A stretch of 64,000 nucleotides of DNA from Odobenus rosmarus divergens (GCF_000321225.1 NW_004451893.1:1-64000), one strand, 5' to 3'; positions 12,711 through 26,000 are shown, numbered from the stretch's first letter. Translations and numbers: made by a program. Notes: generated from the letters alone by a model not told the origin.

Positions 12711-12901
12711 TTTTTTTTTTTTAAGGTTTTTATTTATTTGACAGAGAGACACAGCCAGAGAGGGAACACAAGCAGGGGTAGTGGGAGAGGGAGAAGCAGG
12801 CTTTCCGTGGAGCAGGGAGTCAGCCCGACGTGGTGCTCGATCCCAGGACTCTGCGATCATGACCAGAGCCGAAGGCAGACGCTTAACCGACTGAGGCACC
12901 C
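12711..12901 (-). mobile_element. CanSINE
   Basis: Inverted copy in the L1 fragment; the head end is altered (GAGGCACCCGTC). Confidence 0.9.
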
Positions 12902-13144
12902 GTCTTGGCTGTTCTTGATCTTCTGAATTTCCATTTAAATTTCAGCTTGTCAAATGACACACACACAATCTGCTGGGATTGTAATAGGGATCAGACTAAA
13001 TCTACTGATCAACTGGGGAGACTGACATTTTTCCAATATTGAATCTTCCAATCCATGAGCATACTGTTATCTGACCAGTTATTTGGGTCTTCTCTAATTT
13101 CTTTGAATACAATTTTCAGTATAGAGTTCTTATACACCTTTCAT

Positions 13145-13611
13145 TAAGATTTATTCCTATGTGCCATGTTAGGTGGTGCCCCCTAATATATCAGGTCCTA
13201 ATCTCTGGAACCTATAAATGTTACCCTATTTGGAAGAAGGGTCTTTGCAGATGTGATTAAGGCTTTTGAGACATGGAAATAATCCTAGATTATCCAGATG
13301 GATCCTAATGCTATCAGTGTCTTTATATAATTGAGGAAGAGGAAAATTCATAACACACATAGAAGAGAAGGCAACGTGAAGATGGAGGCAGAGATTGGGG
13401 TGATGCTGCTTCAAACCAAGGAATGCTAGCAGACACCAGAAACTGGAAAAGGCAGGGAACAAATTCTCCCTAAAGCTTCTGGAGGGAGTGCAGCCCTGGC
13501 TCACACCTTGATTTCAGACTTCTGGTCTCCAGAAGTATGACAGGAGTTTGTTTTAAGCCACTGAGTTTGTGGTAATTTGTTACAGCTGTCACAGGAAGCT
13601 AATACACTAGA
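13145..13611 (+). repeat. Ancient mammalian repeat nested in L1
   Basis: Blocks AATCTCTGGAACCTATAAAT, GGTCTTTGCAGATGTGATTA, GAAGATGGAGGCAGAGATTG and GGTAATTTGTTACAGCTGTC occur in the order of a well-known old LTR-like repeat. Family name uncertain. Confidence 0.6.
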
Positions 13612-13841
13612 TATTTGATATTTTTCATGCATTCATATGTTACCACTTTTAAAAATCCATTTTCTAATTGTTTAGTGCTAGTATTTTAAAACATAATTGA
13701 CCTTTATATACTGACTGTAACCAGCAACTTGCTAAATTCATTATTAATACTAAAGGTTTACAGATTATCTTATATACAGACTATCATGCTTTCTCCAAAT
13801 AACAAATTTATGTATTTCTTCCCAATCCTTATACTTTTGGG

Positions 13842-14022
13842 GGGCACCTGGGTGGCTCAGCCAGGTAAGAGTCTGCCTTCAGCTCAGGTCATGATCTTGG
13901 GGTTAAGCCCAGAGTCAGGTTCCCTGCTCAGCGAGGAGTCTGCTTCTCTATTTCCCTCTGCCCCTCCCCAACTCATGCGCACGCTCTCTCTCTCTCTCAA
14001 ATAAATTAAAAACAAAACAAAA
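13842..14022 (+). mobile_element. CanSINE
   Basis: Direct copy; tail AAATAAATTAAAAACAAAAC. CAATCCTTATA flanks both sides. Confidence 0.92.
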
Positions 14023-14631
14023 ACAATCCTTATATATTTTTCCTTGCCTTTTTGTTGCTGGGATGTCCAGTACAATAGTGAAGTATTTCCTCTTAAATCT
14101 TTTGATTTTAGAACTATGAGATGTATCATCTATTCCAAATTTAAACTATAATGAAAATAGTAAAAAAAAATTTTAATAGTCAAAAAGCAGTCAAACAACA
14201 AATATTGTTCTAGTTAACAAATCCAGAGGCCTTTTCTTAAACCCTTTTCATGATTCTGTACCACTAGACATTATTTATTAACCCTTTCTTAAAGCTTTCT
14301 TCTTCCTTGACCATATTCTTTTCTTCTAACCCCTTATAAACATCCCCAGGATTTTCTTCTTTGGTTTTTCCTTTTTTTAGACTGTTCTTATTAACTGTTG
14401 GGAAATCATTTTAAAGCTTATTATTCTTCAGAACCAGGCCAGCTTCAGGTTTTCCTTCTCTTCAGGGACAAAACCGAAAGAAAAGCCCCCATCCCTGAGG
14501 TTCTTCCCCCAAGAGTGGAATGCAGTCTTCCTTGTTCTGTCCTCTTTGTTGTACTCAAGAAGTGTGGAATCTTAAGAGTTTTACTAATAATTAGAAATAA
14601 GTTACAAAAGTCCCCAAATCTTCACAATGTT

Positions 14632-14827
14632 TGTTTTTTGTTTTTTTTAAGATTTTATTTATTTGACAGTGAGAGACACAGCGAGAGAGGGAACACAAGC
14701 AGGGGCGGTGGGAGAGGGAGAACCAGGCTTCCTGCGGAACGGGATGCGGGGCTCGAACCCGGGACCCTGGGATCATGACCCGAGCCTGAAGGCAGACACT
14801 TAAGGACTGAGCCACCCAGGCGCCCCT
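14632..14827 (-). mobile_element. CanSINE
   Basis: Inverted copy; CTTCACAATGTTT duplicated on both sides. Confidence 0.94.
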
Positions 14828-14829
14828 CT

Positions 14830-15985
14830 TCACAATGTTTTAATCCTTGATCTATATGCAGAAATTCCTTTCAGTAGAAAAGAGGCTGGAAAGTGTTGCA
14901 AAGTTGGGGGAGTTAGCATGGTGGCCAAAAGGCCTTAGAGTGACATTTACTTTTTGTGAATTCACTTAGTTCCGGGTCTGGCCTTTGCATTACAGGACCA
15001 GAGATGCTGAATCACGTTCATTAGAGGCTTGGTATAAAAATGAAAATACCAACGTATTAATTTACAATCAAAAATGTATGTCATAGGAAATGGTATTCAT
15101 TTGACCAGGATATTCTCTCAGTGTAGAAAAACTATACAGGAATTAAAATAATGTTCAGAACTGTGTTTGTTGAGACAAAGAAATGAATAAGAGGTTTAGT
15201 TGTATGAGCTAAGGGAATCATATTAAGCTTCGATAGATCAAACTACTTCCACTATCAGAACAAGATAGGTTTTGTACCTGCTCAGGAGACTTCCCTTTAG
15301 ACGGGGATCCTGCCAAATATTTACTTCCCAGGCTTTTTTTTTTTTTTTTGGCCCAATTCCTGATTGAGACATTCCTGCTTTAGGTATGTGTCTGCTTTCA
15401 GTGAAGTCTTGCTCTAGCCAGAGAGGCTTATTTCTGCTTTGATCCACTCCGCATTGACCTATAACAGAATTCATACAGGACAATTTTTAAGTGTTTGGGA
15501 GAATACCTTACCTATGGACCATAAATACTGCTTTGCATTCATTTGCATACTACATGTTCACCGGATGTCCTCAATTCTTACTGCTGTGCAAAAACAATAA
15601 ATAATAAAGAAAAATAATATCATAAATAGCTCCCAATGCCAGGCAGACTGGCACAGAGCAGACTTCCTCAAATCTGGTGAACGAAATAAGCAGTTCCCTA
15701 TTCCTCCTGCCTAATGCAATTCCGAAAAGCATTACAGAGCACATAGCCTGCCAGGCTGGAAACCCTGCCAGAATGCAGCTCTTGCCTCACCTCTACTGGG
15801 GGCTCCGCCCTCCCTACAGCTCTGCTCCAAGCCCTGACCACGGGGCAGCGCGGCCTGAGGAAGCACCACTGGACAAGGCCCCGGTCGTAATTTTATTTCA
15901 CCACTGACAACACCCACTTTCTAACTAATGAAACAGTAAAGGCGAAAAATGGATGAAAATAAAGCAAAGGTGAGAGGAGAAAGCG
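14830..15985. other. Non-repetitive flank upstream of the CpG island
   Basis: I recognise no repeat, exon or RNA gene. GC content climbs after 15,620. This is where proximal enhancers of RCOR3 would lie, but I see no specific element. Confidence 0.5.
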
Positions 15986-16499
15986 GAGGAAAGGTTTTTA
16001 ACAAAACGCAGCGTCCAGATAATCATGACCGCGTCTGCTGCTCTGGTCCTGGAACTCGGGAGGGCGCCGGGTCACCCAGTCCGATTCCGCGGCGGACAAG
16101 GGCGCGACACCACCTCGACGCCGGCGGAGGAGCCGCGAAACCGAGCAGCCGAACCGCCGCAGGATCTCAAGGGGGCCACGCTCCCGCCGAGACCTGACCC
16201 GCCGTCCCGACCCGCAACCCTCCGAGAGAGGGGGGCCGCTGCCCTGACTCCGGCGCCTCGGTTCGCGCCGGCCCTTTCTCAGGCTGGGTGCGTTCCTTCC
16301 GCCCTGAGAGGGCAAAGAGTCCCACGCCCTCGTGTTCGCCTCCGCCCGCGCGCCTGAGCGCCCCCTAGGAAGGAAGCCGGAGAGGCGGCCGCGCCTCTGC
16401 GGTGATTTTATTAGCTCGGTTGGGGTTGCCCGGGCTGCCAGCGAGCGGGGCTTCCCCGCCCCTCCCCCTCTACCCCTCCTCCTCCTCCACCCCCCCGTC

Positions 16500-16703
16500 C
16501 CTCCCCGCCCCGCGGCCGGAACCTCCCTGCGGGGCGGAGTGATACCGGCGGCGGCGAAGAGCGCGGCGCGGCCGACAGGGGCGCCCGGGACTGCGCGGGG
16601 CGGGCGGAGGGAGGAGGGGAGAGAGGCGGGGCCGGGGCGGGTTGTTGTGAGGCGACTGCGCTACTGCCGGACCGGGGCGGTTATGGCGGCTCCATATTAA
16701 CAC
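16500..16703 (+). promoter_or_regulatory. Probable RCOR3 core promoter with GC boxes and a YY1-type motif
   Basis: There is no TATA box. GC boxes (GGGGCGGG-type) are seen at 16597-16607, 16625-16641 and 16675-16680. ATGGCGGC at 16683-16690 matches the core of the YY1 consensus that often sits at or just after the start site of TATA-less genes. CCATATTAAC right behind it resembles an SRF CArG box but lacks the final GG. The transcription start is inferred to be nearby; no transcript evidence is available here. Confidence 0.55.
16683..16700 (+). other. Possible five-codon upstream ORF in the RCOR3 leader
   Basis: ATG GCG GCT CCA TAT TAA (MAAPY, stop) ends 139 bases before the main ATG. It matters only if transcription starts upstream of 16,683. 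The same bases form the YY1-type motif, so the ATG may be kept for protein binding instead of translation. Confidence 0.35.
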
Positions 16704-16839
16704 CCTCCTCCTCCTCCTCTGCCGCCGCCGTCTCCTCCTCCTCCTCCTCCTCTCCCTCCCGCCCGCACTCGTAAGCCATCTCCCCCTTCACCCTGACGCC
16801 TACCGCTTCCCCTCACCTTTCCCCCTCCCCTCTTCTACC
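16704..16839 (+). other. CT-rich RCOR3 5' leader
   Basis: An almost pure pyrimidine leader with repeated CTC triplets between 16,704 and 16,835, broken by a short CCGCCGCCG. No further ATG occurs before 16,840. It is presumed 5' UTR by position. Confidence 0.5.
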
Positions 16840-17002
16840 ATGCCCGGCATGATGGAGAAAGGGCCCGAGTTACTGGGGAAGAACCGATCGGCCAACGGCA
16901 GCGCCAAGAACCCGGCGGGCGGCGGCGGCGGCGCCTCGTCCACCAACGGCGGGCTGCACTACTCCGAGCCCGAGAGCGGCTGCAGCAGCGACGACGAGCA
17001 CG
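16840..17002 (+). CDS. RCOR3: RCOR3 coding exon 1
   Basis: Encodes residues 1-54 plus the first base of codon 55. It starts [15 protein letters not shown] and ends in an acidic SSDDEH run, with a Gly-rich stretch at residues 26-31. The ATG lies in the context TACCATGC and is the first ATG in frame after the CT-rich leader. The donor at 17003 reads G|GTGGTA. This N-terminus has no known fold. Some RCOR3 isoforms are annotated to start later, at the Met of exon 2 (residue 58), so this exon may not be in every protein product. Confidence 0.95.
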
Positions 17003-20000
17003 GTGGTAGCCTCGAACTCCTCCCCGCCAGCCCGCCTGCCCCCCTCCCTCCTCCCCTCCCCCAGCCCCCTCCCCTCGCCNNNNNNNNNNNNNNNNNNNNN
17101 NNNNNNNNNNNNNNNNNNNNNNNNNNNNNNNNNNNNNNNNNNNNNNNNNNNNNNNNNNNNNNNNNNNNNNNNNNNNNNNNNNNNNNNNNNNNNNNNNNNN
17201 NNNNNNNNNNNNNNNNNNNNNNNNNNNNNNNNNNNNNNNNNNNNNNNNNNNNNNNNNNNNNNNNNNNNNNNNNNNNNNNNNNNNNNNNNNNNNNNNNNNN
17301 NNNNNNNNNNNNNNNNNNNNNNNNNNNNNNNNNNNNNNNNNNNNNNNNNNNNNNNNNNNNNNNNNTTTTTGGCATTGCTTTGCAGATGTTGGGATGAGAG
17401 TCGGAGCTGAATACCAAGCTCGGATCCCTGAATTTGATCCAGGTAGATATATTTGCTTAAGCAAATCCTGTCTCCCCTTTTCTGGGAATGGTTTAGGATG
17501 GAAGGGGTAGAGGGGCGGCCGAGGTAGGGGTCCGGGTGTGCGGTTGGGAGGGGATGCGGGGCTGGGATGGGCAGGCATCTGGCGGGGAGGCTGTCAGGCT
17601 TGGCAGGGCTGTGACACAGGGCGTGTGGGCAGATGTGTGCATTGCAAGGTTAACATGGTTCCTTCGGAGGCCACTTGCCCGGTGGTGGCATCGCCTTTCT
17701 GTCCGCATGAGCCCGGGGCGAGGTCGGGGAGAGCAGAGGGAGGCGGCCCTCGGCGGATTCGGGGGTCCGAGGCTGGGGAAGGAGCGGCTGCTGGGCCGAG
17801 GGCTGGAGGAGGGTGTGCGGGCTGCGTGTGGAAGAACCGTGCAAATGTCAATTGCCACACCGCCGGCCCCCGGGAGCGGAGGGCCGCGCTCCGCAAGGGC
17901 GGCGGATGCCGGGGCTGCTGTCATCGGCCGAAGCCGAGGGCGAGCCCTGGCCGACCCGCGCGCACACGGGATTTTCTTTTTTCTTTCTTTTTAGCTAGGT
18001 GGTGTAGCATTGGTCGCGACAGCTCTGCGGAGTGTAGGAGCCGCGGAGAGAAAGGGATGGGGGAAGGGGGTGGGGAGAAGCCAGAGGCACACCTCGCCCT
18101 CCAGCCAGCCCTAGGAAGTCAGACCACAGGACAGTGGCTGCAGCTGCCAAGGAGACATTTTCTCCCCGAGCAGCCAGGTTCCAGCGTCCTCTGCCAACCC
18201 AGCTTGCGGGCTCCCTGTCTACTTTTCTCCAAACAGGCTCTCTGGCGGTCACGGGATTTCAGCCTGGACGGGGATTGGGCGAGAGTTCCGCATATGGAGG
18301 CGCCCTTGCTGGAGCCTCCCGGAGTGGAGCGTGTTTCCTTCTCCCCACCCCAGACCCTCTACAGTTCAGGCTTTGGACAGACTTTGAAGGAGCTCTTTTT
18401 TTTCCCCCCCTTTTCCCTTACAATTGGTCAGTTTTTTGCCCATTGCCCACTCCTAATAACACTGTGTCGGACTTTTGAATTCCGTATTAGATATTAATAG
18501 GGCTTACTCTTTTGGGGGGGGAGGGAGGGATAGCTTCTTTACTTCGTTATAGGGCATGGGTATTATCATTCATCCCCTGCCCATTACAGCAATGCAAAAT
18601 AAAGAGTTTTAGGTAGCATCTCCTCCTGTCCCGAGGGGGAGGGTAAAATAATGAGTGTTACAAGGATTGTCAGTGCAGTCTGTTTTTCAGTAGGTAAAAG
18701 CAATGATAGAAGTGCTCACTAGATGTGGGTTGCCTTCTGAATGACATAGCTGTTAATACGTTTTATTCAGAAGCTATCGAGTGTGTGTACTGGTGGCCTT
18801 CAAATAATTTTAAATGTTCTGTGAAACTAATTTTACTGATGTAGTTAGTAGGTGAATAACACTTTCACATTACTATGCTGCTTCAGGTATTAACTTGATA
18901 CTTGGAAAATGCATGCTTTGGCCTAACATAGACTGAATTCAGTTCCCAGCTGTTTTAATTTTGTGCTCTGAGCAAGTCAGTGACCTTTTCTGATCTTTAG
19001 TTTCCCTAGCTGTAAAATGGACATAAAAAATGCTTCATGGATTTTTTTTTTAAGACGTTACTATTTATTTGACAGAGAGACACAGCGAGAGAGGGAACAC
19101 AGGCAGGGGGAGTGGGAGAGGGAGAAGCAGGCTTCCCTCTGGGCAGGGAGCCCCAATGTGGGGCTCAATCCCAGGACACTGGGATCATGACCTGAGCTGA
19201 AGGCAGATGCCCAACAACTGAGCCACCCAGGTGCCCTGCTTCATGGAATTCTTATCAGGAATACATGATTGGGCATATGGCAGTTATTCAGTAAAGATCA
19301 AATTTAATAATTAAGAAGAATGATTCTGCAAACATATCTTTATGATTTGGGGCATTCATTGGTACTCTGCTTTTTTGGGAAATGATAAACTGACTTACAA
19401 ATTAGAATTCAACAGCCAGAACTGTTCCATAAGTTAATAAACATAGCTATTTTTTTGCTCCATTAGGTAGGTTTATATTTCATAGACAACTGTACACAGG
19501 TTGAGTAGGAGGTCTTGTGTCTAAAAACCAGACTTCTTGCTGGAACAAATTTATATATGCCATGGTCTAGATCACTATAAAGGTTTTTTTTGTTTTGTTT
19601 TGTTTGTTTTTTGGTTTTCATGATAAATACTAGAATAAATTTCAAAATTTGAAAAATAATTCACTAAAAGTACAGAACACTTCAGGTAGTTTCACATGGA
19701 CACTATTTGAATTACCCAGTTTACTTGATCATCATTTTTATTTTATTTTTTAAAGATTTTATTTATTTGAGAGAGAAAGCATGAGCAGGGAGGAGGAGCA
19801 GAGGGAGAGGGGGAAGCTGACTCCCCACTGATCAGGGAGCTTGGCTCAATCCCATGACCCTGGGATCTATACCTGAGCCAAAGACAGACGCTTAACCCAC
19901 TGAACCACCCACACGACCCCATTTTTTTTATTACTATTTTGAACCTAAGCAGAATATTTGTGGAAGAAATCACTGAATTATTACATTTTTTAAAGTCATT

Positions 20001-23000
20001 TTCAAGTTACTCAGATTATAATTGATATTCTTTATTAGGATAAGAATGTCACATTTTAAAAATTCATCTATAAATTTTCTCCTTAATAATTTGCAGAAGA
20101 ATACTGAACCCAAGGACACAACTAAAACCAGTTATCATTTAACCTGGGTAGGCTTTCGTATAGCCATCATAAGCAAATCTTGTCAAGCAAATGCAGATTA
20201 TCAGTTGTTAGACAGTTTTTTAAAAGTAAATATTGAACCTCTATGCCTTTCAATATAGTGCCATTGTTCTGTTTTATTCTAAGTGTTGTGCTGTTGTGTG
20301 AAGTTTCTACTTCACATCAATTCAATATAATTTGGTAAGAAGTGTATTTCCTTGGAAAAGGTAAAAGGAAAAGAGATATTTATTAATGATAGAAATTGAG
20401 AAACGGTCAATTCCTGTCTCTCCTTTTCTCTTTCACACCTTTATCTTTAGTCTCATAAACTATACCTTCATGGAGATTATTCACCCATAACCAAATTATT
20501 TGGAAGAAAAATTCCTTAGGTACCAAGATTATGATCAGAATATAGGAAAATTAAAGAGTTTGTGTGTGTGTGTGTGTGTGTGTGTAGGATATTTTTATTG
20601 GAGGAGTTAATAGTGATGATAGAAATCAAACACAGAATGACTTACTAAAATGAGTATTTTAGAAAATATGAGAAGAATTGTGATTTAAATTTGAACTACT
20701 GAATATAAGTTTAGGAACAGTTTATGTTAACACCATTGCTAAGAATGCCTTTATAAAAATTTACTAACTGGATTTGATTATTTTCTTAGGTGCCTTTTTT
20801 TCTTCAGGTTTTTCAATTACCAACTTTTATTTAGTGCCTCCTAAAACTATTTGTATATCAAGGAGGAGCAGTTTCGTGTGGTGATTAAGAGTCTCACCTC
20901 TTCCCATATGCCTTTTAGCTAATATGGCATAGTGACCTTGACAAACTACCTGATGTATCCATGCCTTTATTTTCTCATTTGTGAAAGGGAGATAATGTTA
21001 ACTATATCATAAGATTAGGTGAAAATTATTGTCTATAAAGCAATGGTCTTCAAAATGTTTTGCTTGTATATTCATAAAAGAATTTTCAAAAAATACTTTC
21101 TCGCATATTTTTAACATCTGTCACTTACTGCTGTGTTTAAATAGTTGAAAAACATATCTCCAGTGTATTGAAAATATTAGCACTTTGAAGTAAAGCCATT
21201 ATACCCTTATTTTAAACGCATCCAGTTAAATATAAATACTAGAGTAATATGATAGTATCTATTTTATAAAAAGTATGAATAGGTGAACAGTTTGAAAGTT
21301 TACATTTTCCCTTTTTATCTTTGAAATCATTTCCATGCATTTTCCCCCACGGAATTTTATATTTTTGTGCTTGAATGTGCTTTATTGATCACCTATCCAG
21401 TTTCTCTACCACTGTAATATGTATTCTTGTGAACATAAGGTTCTAAGTGTTAAGTCTCTTCTGGTTTGAGTTATTACAATTAATGTGTAATTGATTGAAA
21501 TTGTTATAGCTATGATGCCTTGAGTAAAGGAGAGCCTTGCCGACACCCTTTGTTTGGCACTGTAGAGGTCTTAAAATTTTGGGCAATGTACTCTTGTCAG
21601 ATGTAGGATGGGATGAGAGAGCTACCCCCCTTTTTTTTTAAGTGAGAGAAGGGCGTTTGTGAAGGAGGTCATAAGTAGAATGAGCATATAGCTTAGACTG
21701 CAGGTGAGTTCTCAGGCAGATTGTCTTGGGAAAGAGCACACAGGGAAGCTAAAGTTCTAAAAATTGATTCCCATAAAACTTACTTATGCTTATGTACCTC
21801 TTGGAAAGTCGTTATTTATCCCAGTTTGAAGGTAGTGGATTAAATATGTAAGTGAGAACCCAGTTCATAAATAGAATTTTAAAAAATATGTGTCTTAATA
21901 TTCTCAGTACTTAAGTTCTTTATATAGAACATTTGTCCCATGATTTCCATCAAAATCCTTATTCTAAATGTCTTAAATCTAAGAAGTGGATTTTTATTTT
22001 TGTACTTATTTTGAAATTTGCTATTGGTGTAAAAATCCTAGCTTTTCAAAATTATACTTTTGTTTTTTCAGTTGTTGGTTTTCCCCAATTGGTCTTATAA
22101 ATGTACTTTACCAACTGCAGTTAAGATATCTAAAAGATTTCAAAAGGTTTAAACTTTTAAGTGTTTCATTTCATACTTTTATTTATTTATTTATTTTTAA
22201 AGATTTTTATTTATTTATTTATTTATTTGAGAGAGAGAATGAGAGATAGAGAGCACGAGAGGGAAGAGGGTCAGAGGGAGAAGCAGACTCCCTGCCGAGC
22301 AGGGAGCCCGATGTGGGACTCGATCCCGGGACTCCAGGATCATGACCTGAGCCTAAAGCAGTCGCTTAACCAACTGAGCCATCCAGGCGCCCTCATTTCA
22401 TACTTTTAAAAATTGTTTAATAATTTTGTTTCCAGAACTGTCATGCTACTATACAGTCTTTAAAAATGAGAGTAGCTTGCTTTTTTTTTTTAAAGATTTT
22501 ATTTATTTATTTGACAGAGAGAGAGAACACAAGTAGGCAGAGTGGCAGGCAGAGGGAGAGGGAGAAGCAGGCTCTCCGCTGAGCAGGGAGCCAGACGTGG
22601 GGCTCGATCCCAGGACCCCAGGATCATGACCTGAGCTGAAGGCAGCCACTTAACCGACTGAGCCACCCAGGTGCCCCAAGTGTAGCTTGCTATCTAGGTT
22701 TTGGTTTGTTTTTTAATCTATTTGAAGATAGGCTATTTCTAAGGCTGGATTATTTTGTTGGTGAGGCAAGCTTGATTTTCAGTATTATTTCTTTCCTTTT
22801 TTCAAAGATTTTATTTATTTGTCAGAGAGAGAGAGAGAGAGAGTGTGCACAAGCAGGAAGAGTGGCAGGCAGAGGGAGAAGCAGGCTCCCTGCTAAGCCA
22901 GGAGCCGGATGTGGGACTCAATTCCAGGACCCTGGCATCATGACTGATGCAGAGGCAGATGCTTAACTGACTGAGCCACCCAGGCATCCCTTCAGTATTA

Positions 23001-26000
23001 TTCTGAGTATCAGACAGTTTTGAGATATAATGCTAAATATTGTTACACATAAAAGCAAAATAAATATTGAGTTTATGTCCTTTAGATATTTTTCTTCAGC
23101 TTTTATAATGGAAAGGATAAAACTTTATTGGATGCAAAGCATCCAGTATTTTAATAATACAAGTTACTTTCTCCTTTTATAGGAGAGAAGTCAGGTCTGA
23201 GTTGTTAGAAAAACAAAAAGGTCATTTCAGCTATCCAATCTCATTTTCTCTCTCTTTTTTTTTAAGATTTTATTTATTTATTTGACTGAGAGAGGGAACA
23301 CAACTAGGGGGAGTAGGAGAGGGAGAAGCAGGCTTCCCGCTCAGGGAAGCCCTATGTGGGGCTCCATGTGGGGCTCGATCCCAGGACCCTGGGATCATGA
23401 GCCGAAGGCAAACGCTTAATGACTGAGCCGCCCAGGAGCCCCATCCAATCTCATTTTCAGGGGTTTGGTGAGAGAAGGCATCAGCTGTTCGTGTTAGAGC
23501 CCCTTGAGTTTTTATTCATTTGTGTTATTTGATAAGGTGACAAGAAGTCTTTTCAGAGTAGAGATAGAAGGGAACAAGAAAGAACTGCTTTCAATGAGCA
23601 TATATTAGTAATAATAATGTTTAGGTAATGCATACTGTATGCCAGGGTGGGGAGGAGCAGAGGGAGAGGGGGACAGAGAATCCTCAAGCAGACTCCCCAC
23701 TGAGTAGGAATCCCGGCATGGGGGCTCAGTGTGGGGCCTGGATCCCAGGACCCTGAGATCATGACCTGCGCTGAAATCCATAGTCAGCTGCTTAACCGAG
23801 TGAGCCACCCAGGTACCCCTAATCATCTGTGTTTTTAAAGAATTAAACTGAGGCATGGACAATATAGGTAAATATCCCTAAGATGACAAAGCTGAGAAAT
23901 GGCAGAGCTTGAATTCGAATTAGAGTCTGGCTCTATAATGGTTACACTCTTAACCATTATATTAAAATACCTCATTTCCTGTGAACATCAGTCATCTCCT
24001 GGGCCTAGTTGACACATACATGATTAAAAATGGTGGAATTTAGTTCAAGGTTAGGAAAAGAACATTGTGGGGATGCCTGGGTGGCTCAGTTAAGCGTCTG
24101 CCTTCAGCTCAGGTCATGATCGCAGGATCCTGGGATTGAGACCCACTTGGGGCTCCCTGCTCATCGGGAAGTCTGCTTCTCCCTCTCCCTGCCTCCCACT
24201 CATATTCTCTCTTGCTATCTCTCTCTCTCTCAAATAAATAAAATCTTAAAAAAAAAAAAGGAACATTGTGAAATGCCTAATTAAGCATTCTACCAGACAC
24301 AATTACTCTCCCTATTAGCCCCCCCACCCCCATATTAGAAGAGCTGCTAGTCCCCGCCGCTTGGATGTCAGTTTTTGTCAGATCAAGCCCTTAATTGTAG
24401 TCCTAAGAATTTTTTGGGAAACTTAACTGTTATGCTTCATGGGGAAAAATATAAAAAAATAGTTTGTATCTGTGTAAGAAGAGACATTTCGTGAAGATAT
24501 TTTAATTAAGATTTTCTGTAGTGCAAGAATCAGATGCAGGAAGTATGTTTAAATATTAAGCATGATATGCTCTTAAGACTTGAGACTTAATGGGAACCTT
24601 TCTTTGTTGCATTCCTTATTCTGTTAAGTAGGATTTAAATTATCTTATTGTTATAATCCATTGTGAAAAAAATCAGTCCATGTTGAAGAATTGAAGTTTA
24701 GAATACGCACTAGAAATAGCAGTAAAGACTTCTGACCAACTTGGATATGTCTGTTTTATTTCCTTTGAGTGGCTGCCAATTTTGCTTTTGTGTTTGTATT
24801 TTATTTAATTTAATATGTATCTTGTTTTTGAAGTTTTTAAAATTGGAATTTGTTTTCATTGAATATAAATTTTAGATAATGTACTTCTTTGCATTTTCTT
24901 AAATTCTCAGTTTTTTGTCCTCTTTATTAAAGATAATGACAAAACGCAGTAGGTTTTGCTTGTAGATTCATTTTGTAAATATGATTTTTCTAATACTTTG
25001 GTACTGTTCTCTCATTTCTCTTTTCTCCATCCTTAGTTTTTCCTTATAGTAAAAAGTTTTTTAAAAATTTTTAAACAATCTTAGCTTCATATTTTCACTA
25101 ACAATATATCATTTTCTATAATTTGTTGATTGAATATGCAGTAGTGTTGTGTAATGATTCTCCAAAGATTAAAAACTACTGAACTATATTAGATTATTCC
25201 TGGATAGATAACTTCTCTAGATTGAGATTATACTAGTAGTTCCTTTACCCCTGGAAGTGAATGTTCTTTATTCCAAATATTTTATAACTTTATGAATGAT
25301 TACAGTTTAACCTCAGAATTCTGTTAATGTTTTATGTGAATAATTTTGGATTTCTTGCCATTTGTTGGTGGTAGCTATCAATACCTCATAAAAGTCAATT
25401 ATGATATATTCATAGACAAGTCTTTAAGTAGGTGGCAACAATGTTTCATTTCTTGATAGTTTTAATTAACTTGAATGCACCTAGGAATTAGAAAGAAACC
25501 AGAAAAGACCACTGAGTAATTAAAAGACAGAACCCACGGGCATGTACTTGGCACTGGGACAGCTGTGTCGGCTTTCATTCATTCTATCCTTAATGCAGTT
25601 TTAATAGAGCTTGATTTTTCTGACTTTTTAGATCATAACAGATTAGAAATAAGCAACAGTAATGGTGTGCTTCTACAATAGAGGTAGACTGATTACTTCA
25701 AGAAACAGCATTATTAACTTCTACATTTTTTTACTTTGTTTTCTTACACAGAGCACATAATTTTATAAATATAAACTGTAATAAATGAAATTAACACTAA
25801 AAAGGAATGGTTGGCAGACTCACAAGGAGTAAGATTAAATAAAAACCATAAAAAACAGATACAAGTATTTTAAAATGATGGTAATCTTGGCCCATTCAGA
25901 TATGAGGCAAACAGAAATAACTTACCACCTGAGGTATTCTCTAGTTTTAAGTCAGAATTTTTAATGATTCCCAAATAATGTTAGAAGGTTAAATCAGGTT

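Larger units (their letters stand above)
12440..14100 (-). mobile_element. Old L1 ORF2 fragment, antisense, with three nested repeats
   Basis: Segments 12440-12708, 12903-13140, 13612-13840 and 14022-14100 read on as one decayed L1 ORF2 in reverse (AATCTTCCAATCCATGAGCA is a hallmark). Two CanSINEs and one older repeat interrupt it. Confidence 0.7.
15990..17980. promoter_or_regulatory. CpG island at the RCOR3 5' end
   Basis: GC content and CpG density rise abruptly at about 15,990 and fall again near 17,980, against AT-rich flanks. The island covers the presumed start region, exon 1, the gapped intron 1 and exon 2. This is the normal pattern for a housekeeping-type promoter. Several long open frames on both strands here reflect the scarcity of AT-rich stop codons, not genes. 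No SINE or LINE copy is seen inside it. Confidence 0.9.

Noticed and set aside
16332..16700. 122-codon frame upstream of exon 1
   Set aside because: Pro/Arg-rich GC-driven frame with no homologue; only its last five codons matter, as a possible upstream ORF.
16835..17578. 247-codon minus-strand frame over exon 1
   Set aside because: It is antisense to exon 1, runs through the N gap and is low-complexity Arg/Pro. The verified RCOR3 exons explain the sequence.
17538..18497. 319-codon open frame on the plus strand
   Set aside because: It lies in intron 2 within and beyond the CpG island, with no domain and no codon structure. Open frames are expected there because stops are AT-rich, and two other frames are open as well.
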